DNA from: Acinetobacter guillouiae CIP 63.46
GTDB lineage: Bacteria; Pseudomonadota; Gammaproteobacteria; Pseudomonadales; Moraxellaceae
Assembly: GCF_000368145.1 (NCBI RefSeq)
Contig: NZ_KB849287.1
Location: forward strand, 179,903-243,902
Reading direction: 5' to 3'
Length of the DNA stretch: 64,000 nucleotides
Shown here: one piece after another, positions 17,208-26,014 of the stretch
Numbering within the stretch: the first letter of the stretch is position 1
Layout: the number at the start of each line of letters is the position of its first letter
Made by a program: the position numbers and the translations under genes
The notes under the pieces: model-generated
The model's database searches: none
What the model was told of the DNA's origin: nothing
Seen by the model: the letters and a program-made list of their open reading frames with translations, nothing else

Positions 17208-17298
17208 CTCATAATATTAAAACTTCTACCTCATATTAACTATTCAAATTTTTTTAGTTTTCTATGGCTATGTTGAAGAAATAGGAAGGAGGGTATTA

Positions 17299-17688
17299 AT
17301 GGATATTATTTATTCTATTCGAGCAAACATAATAGGTAGTAGAAATATTTTACTAAATAGAAGGAAAAATGAGCATATTGTTGATTGTCTTCAATATGTT
17401 ATTGATAATTCTTCGTTTGTTTCTGTAGAGAGCACACGTAAAATACTTGATTTTTGTTTAAAAGAAGCATTATTACAAGTTCATTCCTCAGACTTTCGTA
17501 GCGCAGGAATGATTTTGAATTTAATATACAATCTACCGCTAGATAAAGAAAAAGAAGAATCATGGGATGTTGATTATTTTTTATCTTCAGAATTAATTAC
17601 TTTTTTACGAAATTATAAAACAATCATATCCGCAAGAAAAATAGCATTCTTTGTCTGTGGAGAGCTAAGTCCTAAATATATTGAATAA
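17299..17688 (+). CDS. Second copy of the probable Rhs immunity protein (copy B)
   Basis: A 129-residue paralog of the protein at 14502. From IIGSRNILLNRR to the shared C-terminus CGELSPKYIE most residues are identical. The first 9 residues and a stretch after residue 24 (ECVAPSLRDA against EHIVDCLQYV) differ most. At the DNA level the first shared block and the end, including 17 bases past the stop (AATAAAAAGTATTGAAT), are nearly the same. The gene has its own ribosome site, GGAAGGAGG, before the ATG at 17299, so it can be expressed without rhs. It could protect against a variant of the same toxin family. No toxin gene precedes it. Confidence 0.65.
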   Translation: MDIIYSIRANIIGSRNILLNRRKNEHIVDCLQYVIDNSSFVSVESTRKILDFCLKEALLQVHSSDFRSAGMILNLIYNLPLDKEKEESWDVDYFLSSELITFLRNYKTIISARKIAFFVCGELSPKYIE

Positions 17689-17713
17689 AAAGTATTGAAT
17701 TGGAATCAGCACC

Positions 17714-17803
17714 ATGAAATTGATAAAAATACTGATAATTACAATTTACTTAATGGCAGGAAGTGGTTGTAATACATCAATATTCGGTTATGCAAGCAAT
17801 TGA
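17714..17803 (+). pseudogene. Stub of a lipoprotein gene
   Basis: A 29-codon frame encodes a complete lipoprotein signal: MKLIKILIITIYLMAGSGC with the Cys at residue 19, then 10 residues and a stop. The mature domain is gone; priA ends 37 bases further on. It is probably the 5' end of a lipoprotein gene truncated at the island border. Confidence 0.5.
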
Positions 17804-17840
17804 ATCAAGATATGAGGATATTCAACATACAACAATAAAC

Positions 17841-20066
17841 TCAACTCAATTCTTGCGGATCAACATCTATGGTGACTTTCATCGTAGAGGGTTTGCTATG
17901 TAACAGTTGTTGCCACCAGTGACGAATATAAAAATGCATTTTTGCCCGATCTTGAGAAAGCAAAACCACATGGGCTTGGTAACGCCCTGCTTTACGTTCC
18001 ATTGGCGCTGGAATCGGTCCCCAGATATCAATTAAATTATCTTCGGCAGTTTGTCTAAGGAGCTGCGTCATTTCAGTCAAAAACTTTAAATTTTCTTCCT
18101 GATGTTTTGAATCACAACGAATCAAAGCTGTGTAACGAAAAGGTGGAAGCAGTGCAGCTTGGCGATCTTTTAAGGTTTGTTTGGCAAAGGTCCGATAGTC
18201 ATTATGAATCAAGGTGTTTAATAACGGATGATCAGGTCTTAGGGTTTGTAAATAGACTTCACCCTTCATTTCACCACGACCCGCACGGCCTGCAACTTGA
18301 ATAATCAATTGCGCAGTACGTTCTGTGGCGCGGAAATCCACACTCAACAAACCTGCATCGATATCCAAAATTGCCACTAAGGTGACATAAGGAAAGTGAT
18401 GTCCTTTTGCCAGCATTTGCGTGCCAAGTAAAATGGTCGGTTCGCTTTTCTGGATTTGATCATAAATCTTTTGCCAACTGCCAACCCGACTGGTTGAGTC
18501 ACGATCTACGCGCAAGACGGGGAAGTGAGGGAACAGCTCATTCAAAGTTTCTTCAACTTTGGCAGTTCCCATGCCAATTGGCTTTAATTGTTGTTGATTG
18601 CATTGAGGGCAAGCATCAGGCATACGATTAATCGTACCACAATGGTGACAATGTAAATGCTGATAAGGCTTTAAATGCAGGGTAAAGTGAGCATCGCAGT
18701 TGGGGCAATTGGCCTGCCAACCACAGCTTTCACAGATAAGCACGGGGGCGTAACCGCGGCGATTTAAAAAAATCAGAACTTGTTCTTTTTTCTCTAAACG
18801 TTTTTTGATTTCAGCAATCAAAACATCACTTAAGCCATGCTGTTTTTTTGCCACTTTTAAATCAATCAAATGCATTTTCGGCATGATTGCGGCACCAGCA
18901 CGTTGATTTAACTCAATCCGTGTCAGCTTTTCTTGGCGAGCAAGATAATAACTGTCGATGCTTGGCGTGGCAGAACCTAAGATAATCGGGCAATTTTCTA
19001 AATGTGCACGATACATGGCCACATCGCGAGCATGATAGCGAAAGCCTTCTTGTTGTTTAAAAGAAAGATCATGCTCTTCATCTAAAATAATCAAACCCAA
19101 ATGTGGCAAAGGCGTATAAATTGCAGAGCGTGTACCTAAAATAATAGAGGCTTTGCCCGTTTGCGCATGCTGCCATGCTTGTAAACGTTTAGTGTCATTT
19201 AAGCCTGAGTGCAGTAAGGCGATATTGCAATGAAAACGTGATTGAAAACGACTGATGGTTTGTGGGGTTAAGCCGATTTCAGGCACTAAAACCAAGACTT
19301 GTTTGCCTTGTTTAAGTACTTCATGCATCACTTGCAAATAAACTTCGGTTTTACCACTCCCAGTTAAACCATCCAATAGAAATGCTTGATATTTTTTTTG
19401 CGCTTTTAAAATCGCTTGAATGGCTTTCTTCTGATCGTCATTTGGCGTGAGTGGCATCTGTGCCAATTGCACAGGTTCTGGCGTGACATTTTGTGGTTCT
19501 AAATCACAACGAACAATGTCTTTTTTCTCAAGGATTTTGAGTGTGGCTGTTTCAACACCACTTAAATTAAGAATGTTTTCCTGTGTCCCTTTCGGGTGTA
19601 GCTTTAAAATTTTATAGGCTTCTTGTTGTTTTTCAGAGCGTTTAACTTTGTCTTCGGCATGTAAGTCTAAAAGTTTCCAGATACGTGCCAATAAATTATA
19701 AGGTTTACCTTGGCGTAATAAGGTAGGTAACGCCGTTTGAATCACTTCACCGATAGGAAATTGATAATATTGTGATGACCATGTCAATAAACTTAAAACT
19801 TTACTGTCTAGAATAGCCCGTTCATCTAACAGTTCAGTAATGGCTTTGAGTTTGAAATGAGAATCCACAGGTTCATCAATCGGTACTTTCTTAACAATAA
19901 CACCAATCAGATTTTGTCTGCCAAAAGACACTGCAACACGCGCACCGACTTCAGCTTGCGCATATTGTTCAGCGGTGACTTGGTAATCAAAGCAGTCATT
20001 CAAATAGACTGGAACAGCAACTTGAATACGATAAATCGTCTGTGGCGTAGCAAGGGTATTCGACAT
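17841..20066 (-). CDS. priA: Primosomal protein N' (replication restart helicase)
   Basis: PriA recognises stalled forks and D-loops and loads DnaB through PriB/DnaT, and unwinds DNA 3' to 5'. The 741 residues match the family (E. coli 732). The 3'-DNA-binding domain is at residues 1-110. Walker A is GLTGSGKTEVYL (about 234), the DEEH box is near residue 325, and eight zinc-binding Cys lie at about residues 447-490 (CESCGW, CPNCDAHF, CHHCG, CPQC). Helicase motifs V and VI (GTQMLAKGHHFPYVTLV, QVAGRAGRG) follow. It converges with the Rhs island, whose debris ends 37 bases from its stop. The ATG at 20066 has no strong ribosome site. Confidence 0.97.
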   Translation of the reverse strand: MSNTLATPQTIYRIQVAVPVYLNDCFDYQVTAEQYAQAEVGARVAVSFGRQNLIGVIVKKVPIDEPVDSHFKLKAITELLDERAILDSKVLSLLTWSSQYYQFPIGEVIQTALPTLLRQGKPYNLLARIWKLLDLHAEDKVKRSEKQQEAYKILKLHPKGTQENILNLSGVETATLKILEKKDIVRCDLEPQNVTPEPVQLAQMPLTPNDDQKKAIQAILKAQKKYQAFLLDGLTGSGKTEVYLQVMHEVLKQGKQVLVLVPEIGLTPQTISRFQSRFHCNIALLHSGLNDTKRLQAWQHAQTGKASIILGTRSAIYTPLPHLGLIILDEEHDLSFKQQEGFRYHARDVAMYRAHLENCPIILGSATPSIDSYYLARQEKLTRIELNQRAGAAIMPKMHLIDLKVAKKQHGLSDVLIAEIKKRLEKKEQVLIFLNRRGYAPVLICESCGWQANCPNCDAHFTLHLKPYQHLHCHHCGTINRMPDACPQCNQQQLKPIGMGTAKVEETLNELFPHFPVLRVDRDSTSRVGSWQKIYDQIQKSEPTILLGTQMLAKGHHFPYVTLVAILDIDAGLLSVDFRATERTAQLIIQVAGRAGRGEMKGEVYLQTLRPDHPLLNTLIHNDYRTFAKQTLKDRQAALLPPFRYTALIRCDSKHQEENLKFLTEMTQLLRQTAEDNLIDIWGPIPAPMERKAGRYQAHVVLLSQDRAKMHFYIRHWWQQLLHSKPSTMKVTIDVDPQELS

Positions 20067-20234
20067 TTTTAATTTAGTGACTCATTAATTTAGTGAGGCT
20101 GTGATGAAATTGTTTCATGTCCAGATTCGGCTTGTGTTAGAGTGTAACAGTCATCTATAAACATGAATATGAATGATTTATAGGGTATGACGCAACAGCG
20201 TAATCAAAAAATTTTGGAAAACTAGAGCATAATA

Positions 20235-21440
20235 ATGCCAGCATATCAATTTACTGCAATTGATGCTTCAGGAAAGCAGCAAAAAGGCGTGTTAGAGGGA
20301 GATTCAGCACGCCAGATTCGACAACAACTACGGGACAAGGAATTGATTCCTGTCACAGTGGATGCTGTTGAACAAAAAGATAAAAATAAAAGTTCAGGAT
20401 TTTTTCAACGTAAATTCTCGGCTTATGATCTGGCCTTAATGACACGTCAACTTTCTGTTTTGGTCGCTGCTGCGATTCCTTTAGAGGAAGCATTACGAGC
20501 AGTTGCCAAACAAAGTGAAAAAGTGCATGTACAAAATCTTTTACTTTCGGCACGTTCAAAAGTGCTTGAAGGGCACTCTTTGGCTCAAGCGATGCAACAA
20601 ACAGGACGCTTTCCAGATTTGTATATTGCGACTGTTGCTGCGGGTGAACGTTCAGGACATTTAGATTTAATTTTAGATCAATTATCTGATTACACCGAAA
20701 ACCGCTTTGCCATGCAAAAGAAAATTCAAGGTGCGATGATCTATCCAATCATCTTGATGTTTATGTCTTTTGCGATTGTGATGGGGTTAATGACGTATGT
20801 TGTTCCAGACATTGTTAAAACCTTTGACCAAAGTAAGCAAGCCTTGCCATGGATCACTGTGGCGTTAATGAAAGCCAGTGAGATTATTCGGCAGGCTTGG
20901 CCCTTTATGCTGGTGTTTAGTGTGGTTGGGATCTTTTTATTAATTCGATTCCTGCGAACTTCTGCGGGGCACTATGCTTTTGATCGTTTAACACTCAGAT
21001 TGCCATTATTTGGTAAATTATCTCGTGGTATAAATGCAGCGCGTTTTGCCAGTACCTTATCTATTCTTACCCAATCAGGCGTGCCATTGGTTGATGCTTT
21101 AAAAATTGGAGCAGCGGTGAGTAGCAATTGGGTGATACGAGATGCTGTTAATATTGCAGCAGAGAAAGTCACAGAAGGTGGAAATCTTGCAACACAATTG
21201 GAGCGTTGTGGTTATTTCCCACCGATGATGGTACAAATGATTAAAAGCGGTGAAGCTTCGGGTGAGTTAGATCGAATGTTAAGCCGTGCATCAGATATGC
21301 AGGATCGAGAAGTATCCTCATTTATTTCAACATTATTGGCTTTACTGGAACCCTTAATGTTGGTGTTTATGGCTGGTATTGTTTTGGTTATTGTGATTGC
21401 AGTCATGTTGCCAATCGTCAATATGAACAATATGATTTAA
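20235..21440 (+). CDS. gspF: Type II secretion inner-membrane platform protein GspF
   Basis: GspF forms the inner-membrane platform that links the cytoplasmic ATPase GspE to the growing pseudopilus. The 401 residues match the family. The N-terminal cytoplasmic part (MPAYQFTAIDASGKQQKGVLEGDS) is typical. Two T2SSF domains follow, at about residues 70-190 and 270-393, each ending in membrane segments (IYPIILMFMSFAIVMGLMTYVVP; EPLMLVFMAGIVLVIVIAVMLP), with a third segment near residue 220. The next gene is gspG, but gspE, gspD and the rest are not in the window. A scattered T2SS gene set is known in Acinetobacter. Confidence 0.94.
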   Translation: MPAYQFTAIDASGKQQKGVLEGDSARQIRQQLRDKELIPVTVDAVEQKDKNKSSGFFQRKFSAYDLALMTRQLSVLVAAAIPLEEALRAVAKQSEKVHVQNLLLSARSKVLEGHSLAQAMQQTGRFPDLYIATVAAGERSGHLDLILDQLSDYTENRFAMQKKIQGAMIYPIILMFMSFAIVMGLMTYVVPDIVKTFDQSKQALPWITVALMKASEIIRQAWPFMLVFSVVGIFLLIRFLRTSAGHYAFDRLTLRLPLFGKLSRGINAARFASTLSILTQSGVPLVDALKIGAAVSSNWVIRDAVNIAAEKVTEGGNLATQLERCGYFPPMMVQMIKSGEASGELDRMLSRASDMQDREVSSFISTLLALLEPLMLVFMAGIVLVIVIAVMLPIVNMNNMI

Positions 21441-21479
21441 GCCAATTATTTTTATAAAGAATATATAGAGAGTAAGCAG

Positions 21480-21917
21480 ATGCAACGAAAGATGAATAGG
21501 ACTCGTCAGTCAGGTTTTACCTTAATTGAAGTGATGGTTGTGATTGTTATTTTAGGCGTACTTGCAGCATTGATCGTACCCAATGTGATGGGACGTGGTG
21601 AAAAAGCCAAAGTTGACACCACTAAAATTGCATTAAAAGGTGTAGCGGGTGCTTTAGACCAGTATAAACTGGACAATGGGCGTTATCCGACAAGCCAAGA
21701 AGGTGGTTTAGACGCGCTTGTAAATCAACCTGCAACGGCTAAAAACTGGTTACCTGGTGGTTATGTTAAAGGTGGTTATCCGAAAGACAGTTGGGAAAAT
21801 GATATTCAATATGTGATCCCAGGTTCTGAAGGCCGTAAATTTGATTTATATTCGTTTGGTGCCGATGGTAAACAAGGTGGTGAAGGAAATGATGCAGATA
21901 TTTATTACCAACCTTAA
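21480..21917 (+). CDS. gspG: Type II secretion major pseudopilin GspG
   Basis: GspG is the main subunit of the type II pseudopilus. The prepilin peptidase site is QSG|FTLIEVMV: cleavage after Gly12, Phe at mature position 1 and Glu at +5 (residue 17). One hydrophobic helix follows (VVIVILGVLAALIVPNVMG). The C-terminal domain has the calcium-loop region found in GspG (near DLYSFGADGKQGGEGNDADI) and ends in YYQP. The 145-residue length is normal. It lies 39 bases after gspF in the same direction, most likely one transcript. An inverted repeat follows at 21952-21994. Confidence 0.96.
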   Translation: MQRKMNRTRQSGFTLIEVMVVIVILGVLAALIVPNVMGRGEKAKVDTTKIALKGVAGALDQYKLDNGRYPTSQEGGLDALVNQPATAKNWLPGGYVKGGYPKDSWENDIQYVIPGSEGRKFDLYSFGADGKQGGEGNDADIYYQP

Positions 21918-21951
21918 TTGAAGATTATTTAGGTTATTATTTATGGGATTA

Positions 21952-21994
21952 ATCACTTCATTTAATCGAGTTAATAAATCTTGAGTGAAGTGAT
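21952..21994 (+). terminator. Inverted repeat after gspG, possible terminator
   Basis: ATCACTTCA (21952-21960) pairs with TGAAGTGAT (21986-21994) across a 25-base loop, followed by AATCTTTCTTG. The long loop makes it a weak candidate. The rest of 21918-22198 is AT-rich and shows no gene. Confidence 0.35.
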
Positions 21995-22198
21995 AATCTT
22001 TCTTGTTTGCTAAAGTGTATTTAATTTATTGAAATATAACAGCTATTTAAAATAACGATGTTTGAGAGTTATAATAAGAATTATTCCCATATTTAATAGT
22101 TACAAGAAAGTTAAATTGTGTATAAAAATAGACTTTTTATTTAATTAAAAGCTTGCATAATAGTTCTCAGGGCAATCTGAATTGCTTAGGAGGATGAG

Positions 22199-22534
22199 AT
22201 GAAAGCATTATTATTACCAGATGAAATCAGCCAGTTTCATTGGACTATGCTCAAATCTGTTCTTTTAATTTTGAGCCTATTACCGATTAGCCAGTTTTTT
22301 CTCAATATTTGGCAAGTTGCCGATGCCAATAGCCAGATCATGATTGGTTTTATGGCGATTAGCGTATTTAGTGCATTATCTATTATTAGTTTTTATAATG
22401 CCTTAAATTTGACAGTATTTCAGTTAAAAACTGAATTCTCATCATTATTAGAACAATATTTAGTACGTTCATATCGTTATGTGCCAATGTTATTTTTAGC
22501 TGCAATGATGTCTTATTTGGTGACTCAACTTTAG
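22199..22534 (+). CDS. Hypothetical three-segment membrane protein
   Basis: A 111-residue protein of unknown family. Three hydrophobic segments can be read at about residues 18-40 (MLKSVLLILSLLPISQFFL), 48-66 (IMIGFMAISVFSALSIISF) and 95-110 (YVPMLFLAAMMSYLV), with a polar helix between the last two. There is a very good ribosome site, AGGAGGA, 4 bases before the ATG. A strong terminator closes the gene at once (22551). It is a stand-alone unit between the T2SS pair and a convergent small membrane gene. No function can be assigned. Confidence 0.65.
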   Translation: MKALLLPDEISQFHWTMLKSVLLILSLLPISQFFLNIWQVADANSQIMIGFMAISVFSALSIISFYNALNLTVFQLKTEFSSLLEQYLVRSYRYVPMLFLAAMMSYLVTQL

Positions 22535-22550
22535 TTGAAATATCATGGAA

Positions 22551-22577
22551 AACCGAGGGTATAATCCTCGGTTTTTT
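22551..22577 (+). terminator. Rho-independent terminator
   Basis: AACCGAGG (22551-22558), 7-base loop, CCTCGGTT (22566-22573) and a run of T. It ends the gene at 22199. Confidence 0.9.
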
Positions 22578-22610
22578 TGCACTACAATTTAATGATTCAG
22601 GTTTATTCAA

Positions 22611-22874
22611 CTAAGTCGGCTGAACCAGGCTCATGGTAATTTTGCGCACAATCGGTAAGATAAAAAGTAATACTGGAAAGGCAATCAGCCAAGAAATCCC
22701 CCAAGCTGAAAGCCATGTGTATAGCGAAAAATTCTCAAAACCCATGCTTCTGAATGTACTGATACATGAAACAATAAATGTCATGATAATGGACAGTAAC
22801 AAAGGTAAAACAATCGCTGCATAGCGATTTGGAATCTTTTTAAAATTAAAATAAGACGATTTAGAATTTTGCAT
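22611..22874 (-). CDS. DUF2798-family small membrane protein
   Basis: An 87-residue protein with the DUF2798 pattern: KIPNRYAAIVLPLLLSIIMTFIVS (first membrane segment) with a Ser/Thr-rich end (SCISTFRS), then a second segment WLSAWGISWLIAFPVLLFILP and a basic IVRKITMSLV end. The function of the family is unknown. The ATG at 22874 has GAGTAAAAA before it. The palindrome at 22979 lies about 105 bases upstream of its start and could act on it or on the divergent gene at 23213. Confidence 0.8.
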   Translation of the reverse strand: MQNSKSSYFNFKKIPNRYAAIVLPLLLSIIMTFIVSCISTFRSMGFENFSLYTWLSAWGISWLIAFPVLLFILPIVRKITMSLVQPT

Positions 22875-22978
22875 TTTTTACTCCGTAAACCAACAAACGC
22901 CAGTGCCGCATCAAAATATTAAAATCTTGATTTAAATAGCCCCAAGCCTTGTTGGAGATATGTTGGCACGTTGATTGA

Positions 22979-22992
22979 CGTAAACGTTTACG
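22979..22992. promoter_or_regulatory. 14-base perfect palindrome resembling a LacI-family operator
   Basis: CGTAAACGTTTACG is a perfect palindrome with the central CG and AAACGTTT core typical of LacI/GalR-family operators and CRE sites. It lies in the 338-base spacer between the divergent genes at 22874 and 23213. No LacI-type regulator gene is in the window. The rest of the spacer shows no gene. Confidence 0.4.
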
Positions 22993-23212
22993 GCTTTATG
23001 ATCAGCGAAAATAATTTAGCATAAACTTGAAAAAAATATAATAAATAATGCGCTGAAAATATTTTCAATTTCGTTTTGATAGGGCTTGGATTGAATATGA
23101 TTGTCTTTTTAACAGGATCATTTGTCTGTTTTGTATAAGGTTGATCGCTTTAAATTTATCTAAAATGATTTTATCTCTTGAGATGAACTGATAAAAATAC
23201 GAGGACTCAGCA

Positions 23213-23551
23213 ATGCAACAAATAGAATGGAATGATTTTCTTAAAGTAGAGTTACGGGTAGGAAAAATTATTCAAGCCGAAGTATTTGAGAAAGCGCGTA
23301 AGCCTGCTTATATTTTGCATGTTGATTTTGGCGAAGCACTCGGTGTAAAGAAATCGAGTGCGCAAATTACCAACCTGTATCAACCTGAAGATTTAATTGG
23401 GAAGCTTGTGGTTGCTGTTGTGAACTTTCCAAAAAAACAAATTGGACCGATTCAGTCAGAGTGTTTAGTGACGGGTTTCCATAATCAAGATGGGCATGTG
23501 ACGTTGTGTGTGCCTGATGCAAATGTGCCATTGGGAACAAAGTTACTTTAA
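23213..23551 (+). CDS. CsaA-like tRNA-binding (EMAP/OB-fold) protein
   Basis: A 112-residue stand-alone tRNA-binding domain, the CsaA family (OB-fold, homodimer). Family motifs are visible: FLKVELRVGKI at residues 9-19, KKSSAQITNLY at 46-56, GKLVVAVVNFPKKQIGP at 63-79 and CVPDANVPLGTKL at the end. B. subtilis CsaA was described as an export chaperone and the domain binds tRNA. Its role in gammaproteobacteria is not clear. The ATG has GAGGACT upstream. It converges with lnt and both genes end around a hairpin at 23582-23608. Confidence 0.9.
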   Translation: MQQIEWNDFLKVELRVGKIIQAEVFEKARKPAYILHVDFGEALGVKKSSAQITNLYQPEDLIGKLVVAVVNFPKKQIGPIQSECLVTGFHNQDGHVTLCVPDANVPLGTKLL

Positions 23552-23581
23552 TCATTGAATCAAGCGCTTTGTTGAAGCTGA

Positions 23582-23608
23582 CCTCATCTCCTTAAACCAG
23601 AGATGAGG
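23582..23608. terminator. Hairpin between convergent csaA-like gene and lnt
   Basis: CCTCATCTC (23582-23590) pairs with GAGATGAGG (23600-23608), with outer TTGAA/TTCAA arms. There is no T run on either strand, so termination efficiency is doubtful. Confidence 0.4.
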
Positions 23609-23618
23609 GATTCAAACA

Positions 23619-25178
23619 TTAACGTCTAGATTTAAAGCTAATATCGACTGCTTTAGGTCGATAGATCCAACCTAAAATTAATAATAAGAGGGATAGCAAT
23701 AAAATAGGATAATCACTAAAGCGGGTGTACCAAGTTTCACCTTGCATGGCAGGTAAATCACCACGAAGCACAGCTTTTTGATCTACAGGGGCTTGTTTTA
23801 CAATATGTCCATTGTGGTCAATAAATGCTGTTACGCCTGTATTGGTAGCACGAATAAACCAACGTCCATTTTCCTTGGCACGCATTTGCACCATTTGAAG
23901 ATGTTGTAATGGGCCTGCTGTACCGGTGAACCAAGCATCATTAGAAACAGTCACTAAAAAGTCACTATTAATCGCATTTCGTCGAGTGAGATTCGGATAG
24001 GCCACTTCATAACAAATGGCTGCAGCTAAATCATGTCCTTTAATATTAAAAGGTTTCTGATTGGATGCACCTTGGGAAAATCCACTCATGGATGGATCAT
24101 TTTGTAGCGCAGGTAACACCCAAGCCAATAATCCTGAAAGTGGAATATATTCACCAAAAGGCACCAGACGTTGTTTTTTATATAAGCCTGAAGAATCCGC
24201 GCCAGAAGCCATCATACTGTTGTAGTACATTGGATAGCCATTTTTCTGTGATTCTTTTAAGTCCCAATAAGGAATACCCGTTACCCATGCTGTGCCTGAA
24301 CTTTTGGCTTGTTGATCCATCATATCCAAGAATTGTTGAATATCTGTTTGGAACAACGGAATCGAGGATTCTGGCCAAACAATCAGATCTCGGCCCCATT
24401 CAGTACGGCTTAAATTGACGTAAATTTCTAAGGTTTTAACCTGATATTCAGTCAACCATTTTAAATCTTGCGGAATATTGCCTTGAATCAAAGAAACGGA
24501 GAGCGGCTTTTCTGCTTTCGGTTGTACGAAAGTGATAAACGATGCGCCCCATGCACCAAGGATTAAAATGATTGCAGGAAAGATCCAAAAGACTTTTCTA
24601 TTTAAAATTTCAACCAATGCACAAGCAAGGATAATCACAACAAAAGATACTGCAAACACACCAAACAGTGGAGCATAGCCATCTAAGAGTCGTTCAGTGA
24701 ATGCGTAACCTGCAAATAACCATGGAAAACCAGTAAAGACCCAAGTCTTCGACCATTCAAAAATAACCCACAAAGGAGCGAAAGTTAATGGCGTTTCAGG
24801 AAAGAATCTACGATATACCCAAGTCTGAATCGCGGTAAAAAGCCCCATGACAATGGCCATGATGGCGATCATCAAGACACTTAATACAGCATTGGTATCT
24901 CCATACACATGAATCGATGTATAGAGCCAGAATGCGCCAACAAACCATAGGCCAAAGCCATAGCTTAAGCCAATCGCAAATGCTTGGCGTGGTGTACGGC
25001 CTTTTAAGCAAGCATACAGTAGGGCAGGCGATAAAATTGCCAACCACCACCAATAATAAGGCGCCAGTGCTAAACTGAACACTGCGCCTGACATTAACGA
25101 AATCAATAATGGGAAAATGAAGGGCAGCTGTTTTTGTTGTTGTGATGAATTTAACAGCTTGTCAAAGTATGCTCTCAT
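23619..25178 (-). CDS. lnt: Apolipoprotein N-acyltransferase
   Basis: Lnt adds the third acyl chain to the N-terminal Cys of lipoproteins, in the inner membrane, before Lol sorting. The 519 residues match the family. N-terminal membrane segments fill about residues 20-215. The nitrilase domain then shows Glu in VWPESSIPL (near 267), Lys in GLYKKQRLVPFGEY (near 334) and Cys in AAICYEVAYP (near 389), the Glu-Lys-Cys triad. A last membrane segment is near the C-terminus (YPILLLSLLLLILGWIY). Its ATG overlaps the stop of the upstream corC by 4 bases (ATGA), the common corC-lnt pair. Confidence 0.97.
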   Translation of the reverse strand: MRAYFDKLLNSSQQQKQLPFIFPLLISLMSGAVFSLALAPYYWWWLAILSPALLYACLKGRTPRQAFAIGLSYGFGLWFVGAFWLYTSIHVYGDTNAVLSVLMIAIMAIVMGLFTAIQTWVYRRFFPETPLTFAPLWVIFEWSKTWVFTGFPWLFAGYAFTERLLDGYAPLFGVFAVSFVVIILACALVEILNRKVFWIFPAIILILGAWGASFITFVQPKAEKPLSVSLIQGNIPQDLKWLTEYQVKTLEIYVNLSRTEWGRDLIVWPESSIPLFQTDIQQFLDMMDQQAKSSGTAWVTGIPYWDLKESQKNGYPMYYNSMMASGADSSGLYKKQRLVPFGEYIPLSGLLAWVLPALQNDPSMSGFSQGASNQKPFNIKGHDLAAAICYEVAYPNLTRRNAINSDFLVTVSNDAWFTGTAGPLQHLQMVQMRAKENGRWFIRATNTGVTAFIDHNGHIVKQAPVDQKAVLRGDLPAMQGETWYTRFSDYPILLLSLLLLILGWIYRPKAVDISFKSRR

Positions 25179-26014
25179 TTATGTACAGCTCGAATCAGAT
25201 GAATAGTGCGTGCATCTGCTTCAATAATTGTAAATTCCCAATCTTCAAGCTCAACCACTTGGCCTTGAAGATCACTCACTAGACCAATTTCTTGAAGCAG
25301 TAATCCACCCATAGTCTCTACTTCATCGTCAGGAAATTCAGCATCTAAAACATTGTTAAAATGTTCGATTGGTGTAAGTGCTTGCACAATCCATGTATAG
25401 GCTGTGGTATGGGCTGTATCTGGAATGATAAATTGCGCTTCTTCGTCAACGTTATCATGCTCATCTTCAATTTCGCCGACAATCTCTTCTAGAATATCTT
25501 CTAAAGTGACCAGCCCTGCTGTTGAACCATATTCATCAATTACAATGGCAATATGGGTTTGAGTATTTTTTAACATTCTCAAAACTTGGTCGGATCGTGC
25601 ACTTTCTGGGACAAATAATGGCTGACGCATTAACGCATGTACATCTACAACAGATGAACGATCAGTTAAAAAGGGTAAAAGATCTTTAGCAAGTAAAATA
25701 CCCACGACGTTTTCAGGCTGATCAGAAGAGAAAACAGGGAAACGTGAATGTGCAGATTCAATAAGAATATCTAAAATATCAAGAAGTTGATCATCTTCTT
25801 GTAAACTGACCATCGCTGTGCGCGGAGTCATGACTTCACGGATTTTTGTTGCTGGAAGGTCTAATACGCCTTCTAACATTGCAACAGTATCGGGTTCTAA
25901 AAAACGACGTGAATCTTGTACTAATTTTAGCAGTTCATCTCGGGTTTCTGGCGCTGTTCCTAACCATTTGCGTAAGCCACGCATTCCCCACGATGGGCCT
26001 GATTCCTCGTGCAT
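25175..26014 (-). CDS. corC: CorC/YbeX-type CBS-domain protein
   Basis: A soluble 279-residue protein with a CBS pair (about residues 65-185, starting [14 protein letters not shown], then [16 protein letters not shown]) and a C-terminal CorC_HlyC domain (about 200-279, [12 protein letters not shown]). The N-terminal DUF21 membrane domain of the larger relatives is absent, as in E. coli YbeX/CorC. Roles reported for the family include magnesium/cobalt efflux and ribosome maturation; which applies here is open. It is coupled to lnt by a 4-base overlap. In many species ybeY and ybeZ precede it, but no such gene is upstream here. Confidence 0.92.
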   Translation of the reverse strand: MHEESGPSWGMRGLRKWLGTAPETRDELLKLVQDSRRFLEPDTVAMLEGVLDLPATKIREVMTPRTAMVSLQEDDQLLDILDILIESAHSRFPVFSSDQPENVVGILLAKDLLPFLTDRSSVVDVHALMRQPLFVPESARSDQVLRMLKNTQTHIAIVIDEYGSTAGLVTLEDILEEIVGEIEDEHDNVDEEAQFIIPDTAHTTAYTWIVQALTPIEHFNNVLDAEFPDDEVETMGGLLLQEIGLVSDLQGQVVELEDWEFTIIEADARTIHLIRAVHK

